A stretch of DNA of 64,000 nucleotides, taken from assembly GCF_023650955.1 (NCBI RefSeq), contig NZ_CP098039.1, positions 186,001 to 250,000 on the forward strand, read 5' to 3'. The notes under the pieces were generated by a model. It had not been told where the DNA came from, ran no database searches, and saw nothing but the letters and a program-made list of their open reading frames with translations. Positions within the stretch are counted from its first letter, which is position 1; each line of letters opens with the position of its first letter. Both the position numbers and the translations under genes were made by a program. Below are positions 35,980 through 45,955 of this stretch, piece after piece. Origin of the DNA: Thermosynechococcus sp. HN-54. GTDB lineage: Bacteria > Cyanobacteriota > Cyanobacteriia > Thermosynechococcales > Thermosynechococcaceae.

Positions 35980-37176
35980 TTGAGTCCATCAGCAACAGTA
36001 CAGACAAAGGATGCGATCGCCCCCCACGGCGGTATCCTTGTAAATCGAATCCTCTCCCCTGAACAAAAACAGGCGTGGCTGGCCCGTGCCGATCAATTGC
36101 CCCGCATTACCCTCGATGAGCGCGCTGTCTCTGACTTAGAACTCATTGCCATTGGTGGCTTTAGTCCGCTGACGGGGTTTATGGGACAGGCCGACTACGA
36201 GCGGGTGGTTGAGGAAATGTACCTTGCCAATGGCTTACCTTGGTCAATTCCCATTACCCTCTCGGTCAGTACTGAGGTGGCTGCTCGCCTAGAAATTGGC
36301 CAAACCATTCGCCTCGATAATGCAGCGGGTCAGTTTTTGGGCATTCTTGAACTCACCGAAAAATACACCTATGACAAACGCCGTGAGGCGCGCTGTGTCT
36401 ATCGCACCGAAGATGACAAACACCCCGGCGTCAAAGTGGTCTATGAACAGGGAGAAATCAACCTTGCAGGCTCGATTTGGCTCCTAGAGCGGCATCCTCA
36501 TCCTCAATTCCCCAACTACTGCATTGATCCGGTGGATTCCCGTGCCCTCTTCCGTGCAAAAGGGTGGCGCACGATCGTCGGTTTCCAGACCCGCAACCCC
36601 ATCCACCGTGCCCATGAATATATCCAAAAATGTGCCCTTGAAATTGTGGACGGCCTCTTTTTGCATCCCTTGGTGGGTGCCACTAAGGAGGATGACATTC
36701 CTGCCGATGTACGGATGCGCTGCTATGAAATTATGCTGGAGCACTACTTCCCCAAAGATCGGGTGATTCTGGCCATTAATCCGGCAGCCATGCGCTATGC
36801 AGGGCCACGGGAAGCGATTTTCCATGCGTTAGTACGCAAGAATTACGGCTGTACCCATTTCATTGTGGGTCGCGATCACGCGGGCGTCGGGGACTACTAT
36901 GGTACCTATGATGCCCAACATATCTTTGATGAATTTGATCCAGCAGCCTTGGGCATTATTCCTCTAAAGTTTGAGCATGCCTTCTACTGCACCCGCACCC
37001 AGTCTATGGCCACCAGTAAAACCAGTCCCAGCCAACCTGAAGAACGCATTCACCTCTCAGGCACCAAGGTACGGGAAATGCTGCGTCGCGGAGAATTGCC
37101 CCCCCCAGAGTTTTCGCGGCCAGAAGTAGCCGCAGAACTGGCACGGGCGATGCGACAACCCCAACTGACTCAATAG
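35980..37176 (+). CDS. sat: ATP sulfurylase (sulfate adenylyltransferase)
   Basis: Activates sulfate with ATP to adenylyl sulfate, the first step of sulfate assimilation. I place the start at TTG 35980 because AGGAG (35968-35972) precedes it by 7 nt; this gives 398 residues, near the family norm, whereas a longer reading adds 13 residues without a ribosome site. Active-site motifs are [18 protein letters not shown] near 196, [17 protein letters not shown] near 222 and [20 protein letters not shown] near 285. No APS-kinase domain is fused. cysH lies 13 kb away in the same window. Confidence 0.95.
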   Translation: MSPSATVQTKDAIAPHGGILVNRILSPEQKQAWLARADQLPRITLDERAVSDLELIAIGGFSPLTGFMGQADYERVVEEMYLANGLPWSIPITLSVSTEVAARLEIGQTIRLDNAAGQFLGILELTEKYTYDKRREARCVYRTEDDKHPGVKVVYEQGEINLAGSIWLLERHPHPQFPNYCIDPVDSRALFRAKGWRTIVGFQTRNPIHRAHEYIQKCALEIVDGLFLHPLVGATKEDDIPADVRMRCYEIMLEHYFPKDRVILAINPAAMRYAGPREAIFHALVRKNYGCTHFIVGRDHAGVGDYYGTYDAQHIFDEFDPAALGIIPLKFEHAFYCTRTQSMATSKTSPSQPEERIHLSGTKVREMLRRGELPPPEFSRPEVAAELARAMRQPQLTQ

Positions 37177-37189
37177 CCTAAGAATAAAA

Positions 37190-37233
37190 CGAGGGGGTCA
37201 AGCTGACGGCAGCAAGACCCCTAACGAAGTTAG
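37190..37233 (+). terminator. Hairpins downstream of sat
   Basis: GGGGTC at 37194-37199 pairs with GACCCC at 37216-37221, and a second small hairpin CTAAC-GAA-GTTAG spans 37221-37233. No T-run follows, so this may be a processing site or structured 3' end and not a classical intrinsic terminator. Confidence 0.35.
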
Positions 37234-37410
37234 CAATGACGAATCAACTCAACAACTAACGTGGACAAAATGTGGTTTTAGCTGGCGATCCAAACCCCCA
37301 CTAGGCGATCTCAACCGATCAAGCTTGGAGCATGGACACTAGGTAATGGATTGCTGTCAACGTTGACGACCTTGGATACTGGGAGGTTACCTAGCTTTGC
37401 CTTAACTCCC

Positions 37411-37554
37411 ATGGACGACAGGATGGGGACTTCGGCAGTAACCACACAAACGACAAGGCTGGATAAAGCGAGAGGACAACTATACAACGGTGAAGCTCAA
37501 AGGATTGATTTTGATATTACTCGCAAGACAGGAGTGAAATTTATCTTGGAGTAA
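37411..37554 (+). CDS. Possible small protein with unusual codon use
   Basis: A 47-residue frame from ATG 37411, starting MDDRMGTSAVTTQTTRLDKA and ending DFDITRKTGVKFILE. The frame stays open upstream to a TTG at 37351. The peptide looks protein-like (a polar start, then alternating hydrophobic residues), but it uses AGG/AGA arginine codons and many A/T-ending codons, unlike neighbouring genes. No ribosome site is clear. I do not recognise it. It may be a small foreign or decayed gene. Confidence 0.35.
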   Translation: MDDRMGTSAVTTQTTRLDKARGQLYNGEAQRIDFDITRKTGVKFILE

Positions 37555-37935
37555 CTTTGCTTTATCCCGAACTCAAGGACTGGGAGGCACAAGCCTTAAG
37601 TTCACTCTTATCGTTAACCCTTCTTTGCTGTGCCTACTTTTAAGTTAGCATAGACCTTGGGGAATGCTCAAATGTTAACGGGAAATTCAATATCTGAAAT
37701 ATTCCTTAATTGATTCTGCAATATGCCGTTAGATTCAGTGGTTGTGACCTTTTAGTGGTATCTCCAGTGCCGAACGTTATCTCTAGGTTTTAACAGTTTG
37801 GGCGATCGCCCCAAGCTCATCAAAAAAACTGCACCAGCCCCATGATTGCCGCTATGGCGGAGCTGATGCCGAACTAATACTAGTTATTTTTACCTGTAAA
37901 GTCTCTACAGGGATTCTGCTTGCGGAAGACAGTAA
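37555..37935. other. AT-richer intergenic stretch
   Basis: About 380 bp without a supportable gene. It contains a HIP1 octamer near 37800, a small inverted repeat CCTGTA-N7-TACAGG near 37892-37910 and AT-rich runs. No promoter, tRNA or structured RNA family was recognised. Confidence 0.4.
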
Positions 37936-38079
37936 CTAACTCTTACGGGAGGGTGTTCCCGTGAAGGGCTGCGCTCCTGTGGAAGGATAGTGATCATTGC
38001 GAGGGGTGAAGATGCGCCCAAATGCCTCCATCAAAAAGACCATCATACTTTGCAGTTTCTCACGTAGTGCTTTTAACAT
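37936..38079 (-). CDS. Small conserved-looking protein, 47 residues
   Basis: Reading frame from ATG 38079 with GGAG 8 nt upstream: MLKALREKLQSMMVFLMEAF, then GRIFTPRNDHYPSTGAQPFTG and TPSRKS. An amphipathic N-terminal helix is followed by a Pro/aromatic tail, a layout I associate with a family of short cyanobacterial proteins sharing a YPxTGxQPF-like tail, though I cannot name it. Good codon use, a ribosome site and the surrounding 250-bp leader support a real gene. The leader 38080-38328 is AT-rich and may hold its promoter (a TATACT-like box lies near 38222 on the minus strand). Confidence 0.68.
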   Translation of the reverse strand: MLKALREKLQSMMVFLMEAFGRIFTPRNDHYPSTGAQPFTGTPSRKS

Positions 38080-38328
38080 AGGTCAACTCCTAAAGAAAGC
38101 GATTTAGGCTTCAGCCTTTGGCTTAATGATTGAACACCGCAGGAAAAACTTGAAACTTGCTCTACCGGAGCAACGGAATCGGACTTCGCCTCAAGATCAT
38201 TAGGTAAAGGCTGTACTTTTAGTATAAAAAATCAGACCAGTTACCTGAGAGAGTTTGAGACAATTTTTTATATGCTGAATAAGGAAGTTATTGATTTGTG
38301 AAATTTTGTTCTAAATGAGATTACGCCC

Positions 38329-39891
38329 ATGACATTTATTCCCCCTCTTGCTGATCTTTCGCTGCGGGCACAGGTAGCGCAGATGGTGGTTGTGCGAGCC
38401 AGTGGCTACCTCTACGATCGCCAGATTCAGTACCCCGCTTGGGAGCCGCCCCAAAACACCTTAAAACACTGGCTTAAAGACTGGGGAGTTGGCGGGGTGA
38501 TCCTTGTGGGGGGCAGTGCCGTCGAAGCGGCAGAACGCTGTCGGCAACTTCAATCTTGGGCGACGATTCCCCTATTACTAGCGGCGGATATTGAGGAGGG
38601 GGTTGGTCAACGCTTCAGTGGTGCGACACAATTTCCCCCGCCAGCGGCTTTAGGAGCCATTGCCCAAAAGAACCGAGAACGGGCAGTTGACCTTGCAAGG
38701 GCAATGGGGGCATCCACCGCAGCCGAGGCTTTAGCCATTGGTTTGAATTGGGTTCTTGCTCCGGTGGTGGATGTGAATAATAACCCCGCGAACCCGGTGA
38801 TTAATGTGCGTGCCTTTGGTGAGGAACCAGACATTGTCAGTACCCTCGCAACCGCTTTTATTCAGGGGGCACGTGCCTATCCAGTGCTAACAACGGCAAA
38901 GCACTTTCCTGGCCATGGGGATACAGCCACGGACTCCCACTTGGAACTGCCGGTGATTCCCCACGATCGCGATCGCCTGCAAGCCATTGAATGGCCGCCC
39001 TTTGTTGCTGCCATTGCCGCAGGGGTGGATACCGTCATGAGCGCCCATGTCCACCTACCCGCCTTGGATGCCGAGCGACCCGCTACCCTGTCTTCGCAGA
39101 TTCTCACGGGAATCCTGCGCCAAGAGATGGGGTTTAATGGTCTAATTGTGACCGATGCATTGGTCATGGGGGCGATCGCCAACACCTACGGTACCGCCGA
39201 AGCCGCTGTCAAAGCTGTAGAAGCCGGTGCTGATATTTTGCTCATGCCCCTAGATCCCCCCGCCGCCATTGAAGCGGTGGTTGCCGCCGTTGAGTCAGGC
39301 CGCATTTCCCCTGAACGCATTCAAGCCTCTGTGAATCGCATCCAATCCACTAAGGCGCGCCTTCAGCCTTTGGCATTGCAGTTGGACTATTTCCAAACCA
39401 CACCAGCAGTTGAGGTGACTACTGCCATTGCCCAAGAGAGTATGGAACGTGCCGGCCAAGCCTTGCAACCCGTGACCTCAGGGGTGAATTGTCTGATCGT
39501 GGATGATGCCTTGGACGCCAGCTTTTTGAACCGCACCTGTCCCGCATTGACACTGCCCCCCACTTGGGGATTTCGCCAACGGCTGGTGATTGATCAGCAA
39601 ACACCGCTGACCATGATTGAGGGTCTGCCCAGTGAACCCACACTCCTCCAAGTGTTTAGTCGCGGCAATCCCTTCAGAGGTAAAGCCGGTTTAAGCGCGC
39701 CAGCGATCGCCACCCTCGAACGACTGCAAACCCAAAATCAACTGGCAGGTCTGGTGGTTTATGGCAGTCCCTATGCCTACCGCAAGATTGCCCAGCATCT
39801 GCACCCCGATGTGCCCCGCGTCTTTAGCTATGGGCACTACAGCAGTGCGCAAGGTTTGGCACTAGAGTGCTTGGTTCAGGGAATCGCCTAA
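38329..39891 (+). CDS. Glycoside hydrolase family 3 (NagZ-like)
   Basis: Beta-N-acetylglucosaminidase-type enzyme of family GH3, expected to act in peptidoglycan recycling. The 520-residue protein has the N-terminal TIM barrel with the NagZ signature KHFPGHGDTATDSHLELP near 189 (His/Asp catalytic pair on this loop), the EEGVGQRFSGATQFPPPAAL block near 87, and the nucleophile Asp in LIVTDALVMGAI near 278. A C-terminal domain of about 160 residues follows, longer than in minimal NagZ. No signal peptide is seen, consistent with cytosolic action. The gene is monocistronic. Confidence 0.88.
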   Translation: MTFIPPLADLSLRAQVAQMVVVRASGYLYDRQIQYPAWEPPQNTLKHWLKDWGVGGVILVGGSAVEAAERCRQLQSWATIPLLLAADIEEGVGQRFSGATQFPPPAALGAIAQKNRERAVDLARAMGASTAAEALAIGLNWVLAPVVDVNNNPANPVINVRAFGEEPDIVSTLATAFIQGARAYPVLTTAKHFPGHGDTATDSHLELPVIPHDRDRLQAIEWPPFVAAIAAGVDTVMSAHVHLPALDAERPATLSSQILTGILRQEMGFNGLIVTDALVMGAIANTYGTAEAAVKAVEAGADILLMPLDPPAAIEAVVAAVESGRISPERIQASVNRIQSTKARLQPLALQLDYFQTTPAVEVTTAIAQESMERAGQALQPVTSGVNCLIVDDALDASFLNRTCPALTLPPTWGFRQRLVIDQQTPLTMIEGLPSEPTLLQVFSRGNPFRGKAGLSAPAIATLERLQTQNQLAGLVVYGSPYAYRKIAQHLHPDVPRVFSYGHYSSAQGLALECLVQGIA

Positions 39892-39910
39892 AGGTTTCTG
39901 GATCTTTATC

Positions 39911-39938
39911 TTGGGAAACATTTTGGAACCCTTATACT
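39911..39938 (+). promoter_or_regulatory. Candidate promoter of the META-domain gene
   Basis: TTGGGA at 39911-39916 and TATACT at 39933-39938 with a 16-bp spacer, about 50 bp upstream of the ATG at 39988. Confidence 0.45.
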
Positions 39939-39987
39939 GGCCTTACGTCCCTAGAGATAGCGCCATAGTTATTGGTCTTTGCCAACA

Positions 39988-41298
39988 ATGATTCAGTTTC
40001 CCACAGCGGCTAGCCTAGTTACTCTCTATACAGTGGCCACAACGCTGGCGATCGCCCCCGTCAGTTTTGCCGCACCTCAGTCTTGGCTGGATCAACCCCT
40101 GCGTAACTGGAATCCCAACCTTCCTATCCTCGACATTCCCCCAAGGGGCAATCCCAATCCAACTGAACTGAACCGCTGTCGCAGCACCCTGCGCTCCCCC
40201 CAATCTATGGCCGATCGCCTGATCCAACAGCGAGGCTGGCATCTAGTGGGTACACCCATTCGCCATCAGAATGTGGAAATTATTCTCGGCAATAGTAGCT
40301 TTGATGGCATGTGTCGTCCGATGGGGTATCAGGCCTTTGTCTTTTCCGGGGGACGCTACTTGGGAACCTTATCGCCGAATCTCATGGATTCCCGCACTGA
40401 TGGCTCATTCCTAGGTGAGGTCAAGTTCCAAAACGATGGCACCTTCACCGCAGACTTTGCCCGCTACACGCCCAATGATCCCCTCTGTTGCCCCAGTCGC
40501 ATCAGTACCGTGACCTATCGCCTCGAAGGGAGACTACTGCCTGTGCCGCGCTTGGTGCCTGTAGCCGTTTCCACGCAACCAACGGCGAATAACACTCCCT
40601 CTCAACCCCCGGAACTAAGCCTCAGCGGTCAACGGTGGCGTCTCAGACGCATTGGCAATCAAGCCGTTCCAGTGGATACCGCCTTTATTGAGTTTGATAG
40701 TGCTAACCGCCGTGCCAATGGTTTTACGGGCTGTAATAACTTTAATGGTGGCTACACCGCCAACGGCCCGCGTCTGCTTTTTGCTCCCTTAGCAACCACC
40801 CAACGCCTCTGCAGCCAAGAACCGCTTCAGAGGGTGGAAACCCAAATGCTACAGGGGCTGAGCCGCACCAACCGCTACCGCGTTCAAGGAAATACCCTGC
40901 AACTCTTTGAGGGCAATCGCCTGCTGTTGACCTTTGAAGCGGGTGCAACTGAAAGTCCGCTCAGTGGCCGCTGGCAACTTCAGCGTCTAGCCAATATGCC
41001 GATGCCACCGCGCAATCCCATGGATACGGCATTTATTGAGTTTGATAGCAATGCCCAGCGAGCAACGGGCTTCAGTGGCTGCAATAACTTTAACGGTGGC
41101 TACAGCGTCAATGGCCAGCAATTGCGGTTTTCGGCAGTGGCGACAACGCGGCGCGCCTGTATTGGTCAACGGGCTCAAAGGATGGAGATGTCGTTTTTGC
41201 AGACCCTTGCGCAAACGAACCGCTACCGCATTGAGGGAAATACATTGACGTTCTATGATGGCGATCGCCCCCTTGCGATGTTTCAGCGAACACCCTAG
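39988..41298 (+). CDS. Secreted protein with two META domains
   Basis: Exported protein of 436 residues from ATG 39988 (signal peptide about 1-28, cleavage after SFA). The N-terminal part (about 30-190) is a cysteine-containing domain of unknown type with LNRCRSTLRSP and DPLCCPSRIST. Two META (HslJ-like, PF03724) repeats follow at about 200-305 and 325-435, each with AFIEFDS, a GCNNFNGGY block and ATTxRxC. META domains occur in heat-shock-related and envelope proteins of unclear function. The repeat pair is probably an internal duplication. rlmB follows by 28 bp. Confidence 0.85.
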   Translation: MIQFPTAASLVTLYTVATTLAIAPVSFAAPQSWLDQPLRNWNPNLPILDIPPRGNPNPTELNRCRSTLRSPQSMADRLIQQRGWHLVGTPIRHQNVEIILGNSSFDGMCRPMGYQAFVFSGGRYLGTLSPNLMDSRTDGSFLGEVKFQNDGTFTADFARYTPNDPLCCPSRISTVTYRLEGRLLPVPRLVPVAVSTQPTANNTPSQPPELSLSGQRWRLRRIGNQAVPVDTAFIEFDSANRRANGFTGCNNFNGGYTANGPRLLFAPLATTQRLCSQEPLQRVETQMLQGLSRTNRYRVQGNTLQLFEGNRLLLTFEAGATESPLSGRWQLQRLANMPMPPRNPMDTAFIEFDSNAQRATGFSGCNNFNGGYSVNGQQLRFSAVATTRRACIGQRAQRMEMSFLQTLAQTNRYRIEGNTLTFYDGDRPLAMFQRTP

Positions 41299-41326
41299 GG
41301 AAGATCTGCAATCTTAGTGACTCTTC

Positions 41327-42214
41327 ATGACCGAGAAACCTCGTCCCCGCAAAAAAAATCGCCCGACAGCGACCCGCCCTCCTCGCCCCCAGCGACGCAC
41401 CCCAGCTAAACCAATTCGGAAAGCACCCCCAACTGCCCCGACGGAGGATGCCCCCGAACTCCTCTATGGTCGCCATGCCGTGCTCTCAGCCCTTGAAAGT
41501 GGCCGCCCCTGCAATCGTATTTGGGTGATTCCCTCGCTGCGTTACGATCCGCGTTTTCATCAACGCTTGAATGAAGCCAAACAGCAGGGAGCGATCATTG
41601 ATACCGTCACCCCCGAACGCCTCGATCAACTGTGCCAGCGGGGACGACATCAGGGGATCGCCCTTCAGGTGGCTGCCTATAAATACTGGTCCCTTGAGGA
41701 TCTCTTGGCCAAGGCCGCAACCGTGAATCAACCAGTACTCTTGGCTGCCGATGGTATTACGGATCCCCAAAATCTTGGTGCCATGATCCGCACCGCAGAG
41801 GCGCTAGGGATGCAGGGGGTGATTATTCCCCAACGACGGGCAGTGGGGATTACGGCAACGGTGGCCAAAGCCGCCGCAGGCGCCCTAGAGTATTTACCGG
41901 TGGCACGGGTGATCAACCTCAACCAAGCCCTTGAAACCCTGAAGGCGGCGGGCTATTGGATCTATGGCCTCTCGGAGCGTGGAGCGGTGCCCCTACCGAA
42001 AATCACCTTCGATCGCCCCACGGTCTTTGTGGTTGGTAGTGAAGGGGAAGGGATTAGCCTGCAAACGCAAAAGCACTGCGATGAAATTGTCGCCATCCCC
42101 TTGGCGGGGCGTACCAATAGCCTAAATGCCTCAGTGGCGGTGGGCATTGCCCTCTACGAGATCAGTTGTCAGCGATCGCCCGCTTGGGATTTGACCCAAG
42201 AACCAGAGGCCTAG
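41327..42214 (+). CDS. rlmB: 23S rRNA 2'-O-ribose methyltransferase, TrmH/RlmB type
   Basis: SPOUT methylase of 295 residues. A basic, Pro-rich N-terminal tail (about 1-40) precedes the substrate-binding domain ([24 protein letters not shown]). The knot domain carries the three SpoU motifs: [24 protein letters not shown] near 140, [14 protein letters not shown] near 230 and [22 protein letters not shown] near 255. RlmB methylates G2251 of 23S rRNA; the exact target here is from family. Its stop shares the CTAG at 42211-42214 with the converging ispH. Confidence 0.9.
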   Translation: MTEKPRPRKKNRPTATRPPRPQRRTPAKPIRKAPPTAPTEDAPELLYGRHAVLSALESGRPCNRIWVIPSLRYDPRFHQRLNEAKQQGAIIDTVTPERLDQLCQRGRHQGIALQVAAYKYWSLEDLLAKAATVNQPVLLAADGITDPQNLGAMIRTAEALGMQGVIIPQRRAVGITATVAKAAAGALEYLPVARVINLNQALETLKAAGYWIYGLSERGAVPLPKITFDRPTVFVVGSEGEGISLQTQKHCDEIVAIPLAGRTNSLNASVAVGIALYEISCQRSPAWDLTQEPEA

Positions 42215-43419
42215 GAAACCGCTACCACAGACCGCAGGGCAAAAATTTTATTGAGAACCTCCTCGACCACCTTATCGGGAGTGGAGGCACCAGAGGTAAT
42301 ACCAATCGTGACTGGGCAATCGGGGAGCCAATTTTCAACCACGGTGAGATCCTGATGCAGCGGCTTGTGCTCAATGCGATTGCCCGGCCCAATGCGATCG
42401 GCAGAATCAATGTGGTAGGAAGGAATGCCGTGTTCAATGGCAATCTCTTGTAGGTGCGTCGTATTTGAGGAGTTGTAGCCACCTATCACTACCATCAGAT
42501 CCAAGGGTTCCTTGACCAAGTTCAGCATCGCATCTTGGCGCTCTTGGGTGGCGTCGCAGATGGTATTGAAGCTCATGAAGTGCTCATTGAGGCGATCGGG
42601 ACCGTATTTTTGGATCATCGTACGTTCAAACAATTTGCCAATTTGCTCTGTTTCCCCCTTGAGCATGGTGGTTTGGTTGGCAATGCCGACGCGCACCAAG
42701 TCGCGATCGGGATCAAAGCCCGGAGAACAGGCCTTGGCAAACTTGGCCATGAAGGCTTCGCGATCGCCCCCCTTGAGGATGTAATCGCAGACATAGCGGG
42801 CTTCTTCGAGGTTGAGCACAATCAGATACGTCCCGGCAAAGGAACTGGTGGCAATGGTTTCCTCGTGGTTGTACTTACCGTGAATGATCGAGGTGAAGCT
42901 AACTTTTTTGTGCTTCTCAACGCTGTGCCACACCTTTGACACCCAAGGACAGGTGGTATCCACAATCGTACAGCCGCGCTCACTGAGGAGTTGCATTTCT
43001 TGGACACTGGCGCCAAAGGCGGGCAAAATCACCACATCTCCTTGGCGTACCTCGCTAAAATCCTTCACCCCATTCACGACGGGGATAAATTCGACGGCCA
43101 TTTGCCGCAGGCGCTCATTGACCGAGGGGTTATGGATAATTTCATTGGTAATCCAGATGCGCTCCGTGGGAAAGTGGGTGCGGGTTTCATAGGCAAGGGC
43201 AACGGCACGTTCCACGCCCCAACAAAAGCCAAAGGTCTCCGCCAAGCGAATCGTCACATCCCCCTGCTGCCAGCGATAGCCATTGGCACGGATTTGCTGA
43301 ATCAGAGAACTTTGATACTCGCCTTGGAGCTGCTGGTTGACTTCCTCACCGTGACCAAAGCCTTTGCGGTGGTAGTTTTCGGAACTGTGTAGCGATCGCT
43401 TGAATGCGCGGGTATCCAT
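42211..43419 (-). CDS. ispH: 4-hydroxy-3-methylbut-2-enyl diphosphate reductase
   Basis: Last enzyme of the MEP isoprenoid pathway, an iron-sulfur reductase making IPP and DMAPP. The 402-residue length is typical of the cyanobacterial/plant form, which is longer than E. coli IspH. Cluster cysteines appear in [17 protein letters not shown] near 67, [16 protein letters not shown] near 152 and [17 protein letters not shown] near 285; [15 protein letters not shown] closes the protein. It lies 41 bp downstream of dxr on the same strand, pairing the second and last steps of the pathway. Confidence 0.95.
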   Translation of the reverse strand: MDTRAFKRSLHSSENYHRKGFGHGEEVNQQLQGEYQSSLIQQIRANGYRWQQGDVTIRLAETFGFCWGVERAVALAYETRTHFPTERIWITNEIIHNPSVNERLRQMAVEFIPVVNGVKDFSEVRQGDVVILPAFGASVQEMQLLSERGCTIVDTTCPWVSKVWHSVEKHKKVSFTSIIHGKYNHEETIATSSFAGTYLIVLNLEEARYVCDYILKGGDREAFMAKFAKACSPGFDPDRDLVRVGIANQTTMLKGETEQIGKLFERTMIQKYGPDRLNEHFMSFNTICDATQERQDAMLNLVKEPLDLMVVIGGYNSSNTTHLQEIAIEHGIPSYHIDSADRIGPGNRIEHKPLHQDLTVVENWLPDCPVTIGITSGASTPDKVVEEVLNKIFALRSVVAVS

Positions 43420-43460
43420 TGGCTCTCCTCTGAAGCAATCTGATGGTATTTTGACACACT

Positions 43461-44648
43461 CTATAGCGCAACCATGGGGCTGACATCCCGTTGTGCCAAC
43501 TCCTGTACCGTTTCTCGCGCCCAGCGATCGGCAGCCAAAATGTCCTCTAGGGTGGGGTTGCTAATATTTTGGACAGAGTAGCGATCGCAGGTCATCTCAA
43601 TCAGCCGCGGAATGTCAAGGAAGGAAATCGCCTCGGCAATAAAGAGCGCCACCGCCTGTTCATTGGCAGCATTCAGCACCGCTGGCATCGCTCCGCCAGC
43701 CCGACCGGCAGCATAGGCCAGTCCCATACAGGGATACTTTTGGTGATCGGGCGATCGGAAGGTTAAATTTCCAGCTTTCACTAAATCTAGAGCCGACCAA
43801 TTCGTGGGGATTCGCTCTGGCCACGAGAGGGCATACAACAGCGGCAAGCGCATATCCGGCCAGCCCAACTGTGCCAGCACCGAGGTATCCTGCAACTCAA
43901 TGAGGGAGTGAATAATGCTTTGGGGATGGATGACAATCTCGATATTGTCGTAGTCCATGCCAAAGAGGTAGTGAGCCTCGATGACCTCTAGGCCTTTATT
44001 CATCAGGGTTGCCGAGTCCACAGTAATTTTCGGCCCCATTGACCAGTTGGGATGCTTCAGGGCATCCGCCACCGTCACTTGAGAGAGTTTCTCCACCGGC
44101 CAATCGCGAAAAGCTCCCCCGGAGGCAGTGAGAATGATTTTCCGCAGTCCCCCTTCCGGTACCCCTTGCAAGCACTGAAAAATGGCGGAGTGCTCAGAAT
44201 CGGCGGGCAGAAGCTTGACACCGTACTCCTGAAGCAGCGGCAAGACCACAGGGCCACCGGCAATCAGTGTCTCTTTATTGGCCAAGGCAATATCTTTGCC
44301 CGCTTTAATGGCGGCGATCGTCGGCACTAGACCGGCACAGCCCACAATTCCCGTCACTACAATATCGGCATCCCCATAGGCCGCCACCGTCGCAATACCC
44401 GCTTCACCAGCCACCAGTTGCGGTTTTTGGGGCAGATCGGCTAATGCTGCCTCTAACTGCGGCAGTTGTTCAGGATCGGCAATACTGACAATCTCCGGCT
44501 GAAATTGACGAATTTGGGGAATGAGTCGCTCCAAGTTACGACCCGCCGCAAGGCCAACCACGCGAAAGCGATCGGGATATTGGGCAACAATGTCAAGGGT
44601 TTGGGTGCCAATGGAGCCAGTGGAGCCAAGGAGATTGAGTGCCTTCAC
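43461..44648 (-). CDS. dxr: 1-deoxy-D-xylulose-5-phosphate reductoisomerase
   Basis: Converts DXP to MEP with NADPH, the first committed step of the MEP pathway. The 395-residue protein starts [18 protein letters not shown] (NADPH loop) and has [14 protein letters not shown] near 119, the metal site [16 protein letters not shown] near 147, [11 protein letters not shown] near 172 and [29 protein letters not shown] near 193. It is transcribed with ispH and diverges from nurA. Confidence 0.96.
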   Translation of the reverse strand: MKALNLLGSTGSIGTQTLDIVAQYPDRFRVVGLAAGRNLERLIPQIRQFQPEIVSIADPEQLPQLEAALADLPQKPQLVAGEAGIATVAAYGDADIVVTGIVGCAGLVPTIAAIKAGKDIALANKETLIAGGPVVLPLLQEYGVKLLPADSEHSAIFQCLQGVPEGGLRKIILTASGGAFRDWPVEKLSQVTVADALKHPNWSMGPKITVDSATLMNKGLEVIEAHYLFGMDYDNIEIVIHPQSIIHSLIELQDTSVLAQLGWPDMRLPLLYALSWPERIPTNWSALDLVKAGNLTFRSPDHQKYPCMGLAYAAGRAGGAMPAVLNAANEQAVALFIAEAISFLDIPRLIEMTCDRYSVQNISNPTLEDILAADRWARETVQELAQRDVSPMVAL

Positions 44649-44766
44649 AGTTTTTGGGGGGAGGGTCAGTGGACACCTTAATATCTACCGCAGGAGGGGA
44701 CACAAGGCAAACCCATACCTATTCCGATGAGAATAGCAAGAGGCGTTTCTCTAGTCTTTCCCAGTC

Positions 44767-45945
44767 ATGGTGTTACCCCTCTCCCAACTGGTGCAGCAAC
44801 TGAATCATAAAAAAGCTGAATTTCTCAGCTATGACACCGCCTTGGCTCAGGTGCGACAGGCCTATCAACAGGCTCTAGGGAGATGGCAGCAACAAAGCAT
44901 TCCCGACATCACCGCTGCCATTGATCCTGAGATCAGGGATTGGGGAGCGCGCCCCATTGAACCTTGGCAACATGGCTGGTGTATTCCCTTGGGGATGCAG
45001 TGGCTCCATCGTCAGGCGGCGCGGGAGTGGGCAATGACGCAACTCATGGATGTCACTACTGTTGCTGTAGATGGTTCCCAGATTGTTCCCAGTGAAGAGC
45101 TATTTTTGCCTGTGGGTGTGGTACAGGCGGGGTGGTTTCTCAATCCCCATCGGCGCGATCGCCCCTACGCCAAGGAAATTGTTCTTGAACTGATCACACC
45201 AGCGGAACTGCGCCAAGCAGAGACAGAACTGGCTCAACCGCAAACATACCGCTTCCACGAACGCTACATTCACCTGCGCCGTTTTGAACTGGAACTAAAA
45301 ACCCTGCGGGAACGCATGGCAGAGGTCACAGCACCCGCGTTGCTCCTGTTTGATGGCTCCTTTGTCGCCACCTTTGCCGAGTCCTACGCCCCGGAGTGGC
45401 AGGGGCGATATGTGGCAGCTCTGCGCCAAACCTTAGAGGCCAGTTTGCAGCAACGTATTCCAGTGGTCGCCTACATTGATAGCTCCCAAGCACGGGATTT
45501 AGTGACGCTCTTGGGACATCTTGACCATCTTGCCCCTAGTCCCCATCTCTCGGATGCCCAACTCTTGAACACGGTGCTGACCCAGTGGGGCGATCGCTCC
45601 CCCTTATTTATCTGCGATCGCGGCGGTATCCTTGAGAAATATGGTTCTTGGTCTAAGGGCATTGGCTTTTGCTACCTCAAAGCCCATCAGGGCTACCCTG
45701 TCCGCCTCGAACTCCCCCTGTGGATCTACGAAGCGGGCTTGCTGGATCAGGTGATTCGCTGGCTTTGCGGTGAACTGATTACCGGTCAAGGGTACCCCTA
45801 CGCCCTCGAAGCGGCGGATCAGTTGGCGGTTCTGCAAGCGAGCGATCGCCAAACCTTTCTCAAGCAACTACAGGTATGGGCGGAGGATATGGGCATGGAA
45901 CTGCGCTTTAGCCGCAAATGGGTCAGTAAACAGCAGCGGCGTTAG
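44767..45945 (+). CDS. nurA: NurA-domain nuclease
   Basis: A 392-residue protein with a NurA nuclease core. In archaea NurA works with the HerA translocase in DNA-end resection; cyanobacterial homologues are conserved but less studied. Metal-binding acidic residues are seen in TVAVDGSQIVPSEE near 98 and LLFDGSFVATFAE near 195, and IPVVAYIDSSQARDLVTLLG near 230 is typical. The region LFICDRGGILEKYG and CYLKAHQGYPVRLELPLWI complete the fold. herA is not adjacent, so a partner would be encoded elsewhere. Confidence 0.87.
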   Translation: MVLPLSQLVQQLNHKKAEFLSYDTALAQVRQAYQQALGRWQQQSIPDITAAIDPEIRDWGARPIEPWQHGWCIPLGMQWLHRQAAREWAMTQLMDVTTVAVDGSQIVPSEELFLPVGVVQAGWFLNPHRRDRPYAKEIVLELITPAELRQAETELAQPQTYRFHERYIHLRRFELELKTLRERMAEVTAPALLLFDGSFVATFAESYAPEWQGRYVAALRQTLEASLQQRIPVVAYIDSSQARDLVTLLGHLDHLAPSPHLSDAQLLNTVLTQWGDRSPLFICDRGGILEKYGSWSKGIGFCYLKAHQGYPVRLELPLWIYEAGLLDQVIRWLCGELITGQGYPYALEAADQLAVLQASDRQTFLKQLQVWAEDMGMELRFSRKWVSKQQRR

Positions 45946-45955
45946 ACAGACCTCC

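Noticed and set aside
37177-37350. Group II intron or known small RNA downstream of sat
   Set aside because: Several hairpins are visible, but I could not recognise domain V, a 5' GTGYG start or any known RNA family core.
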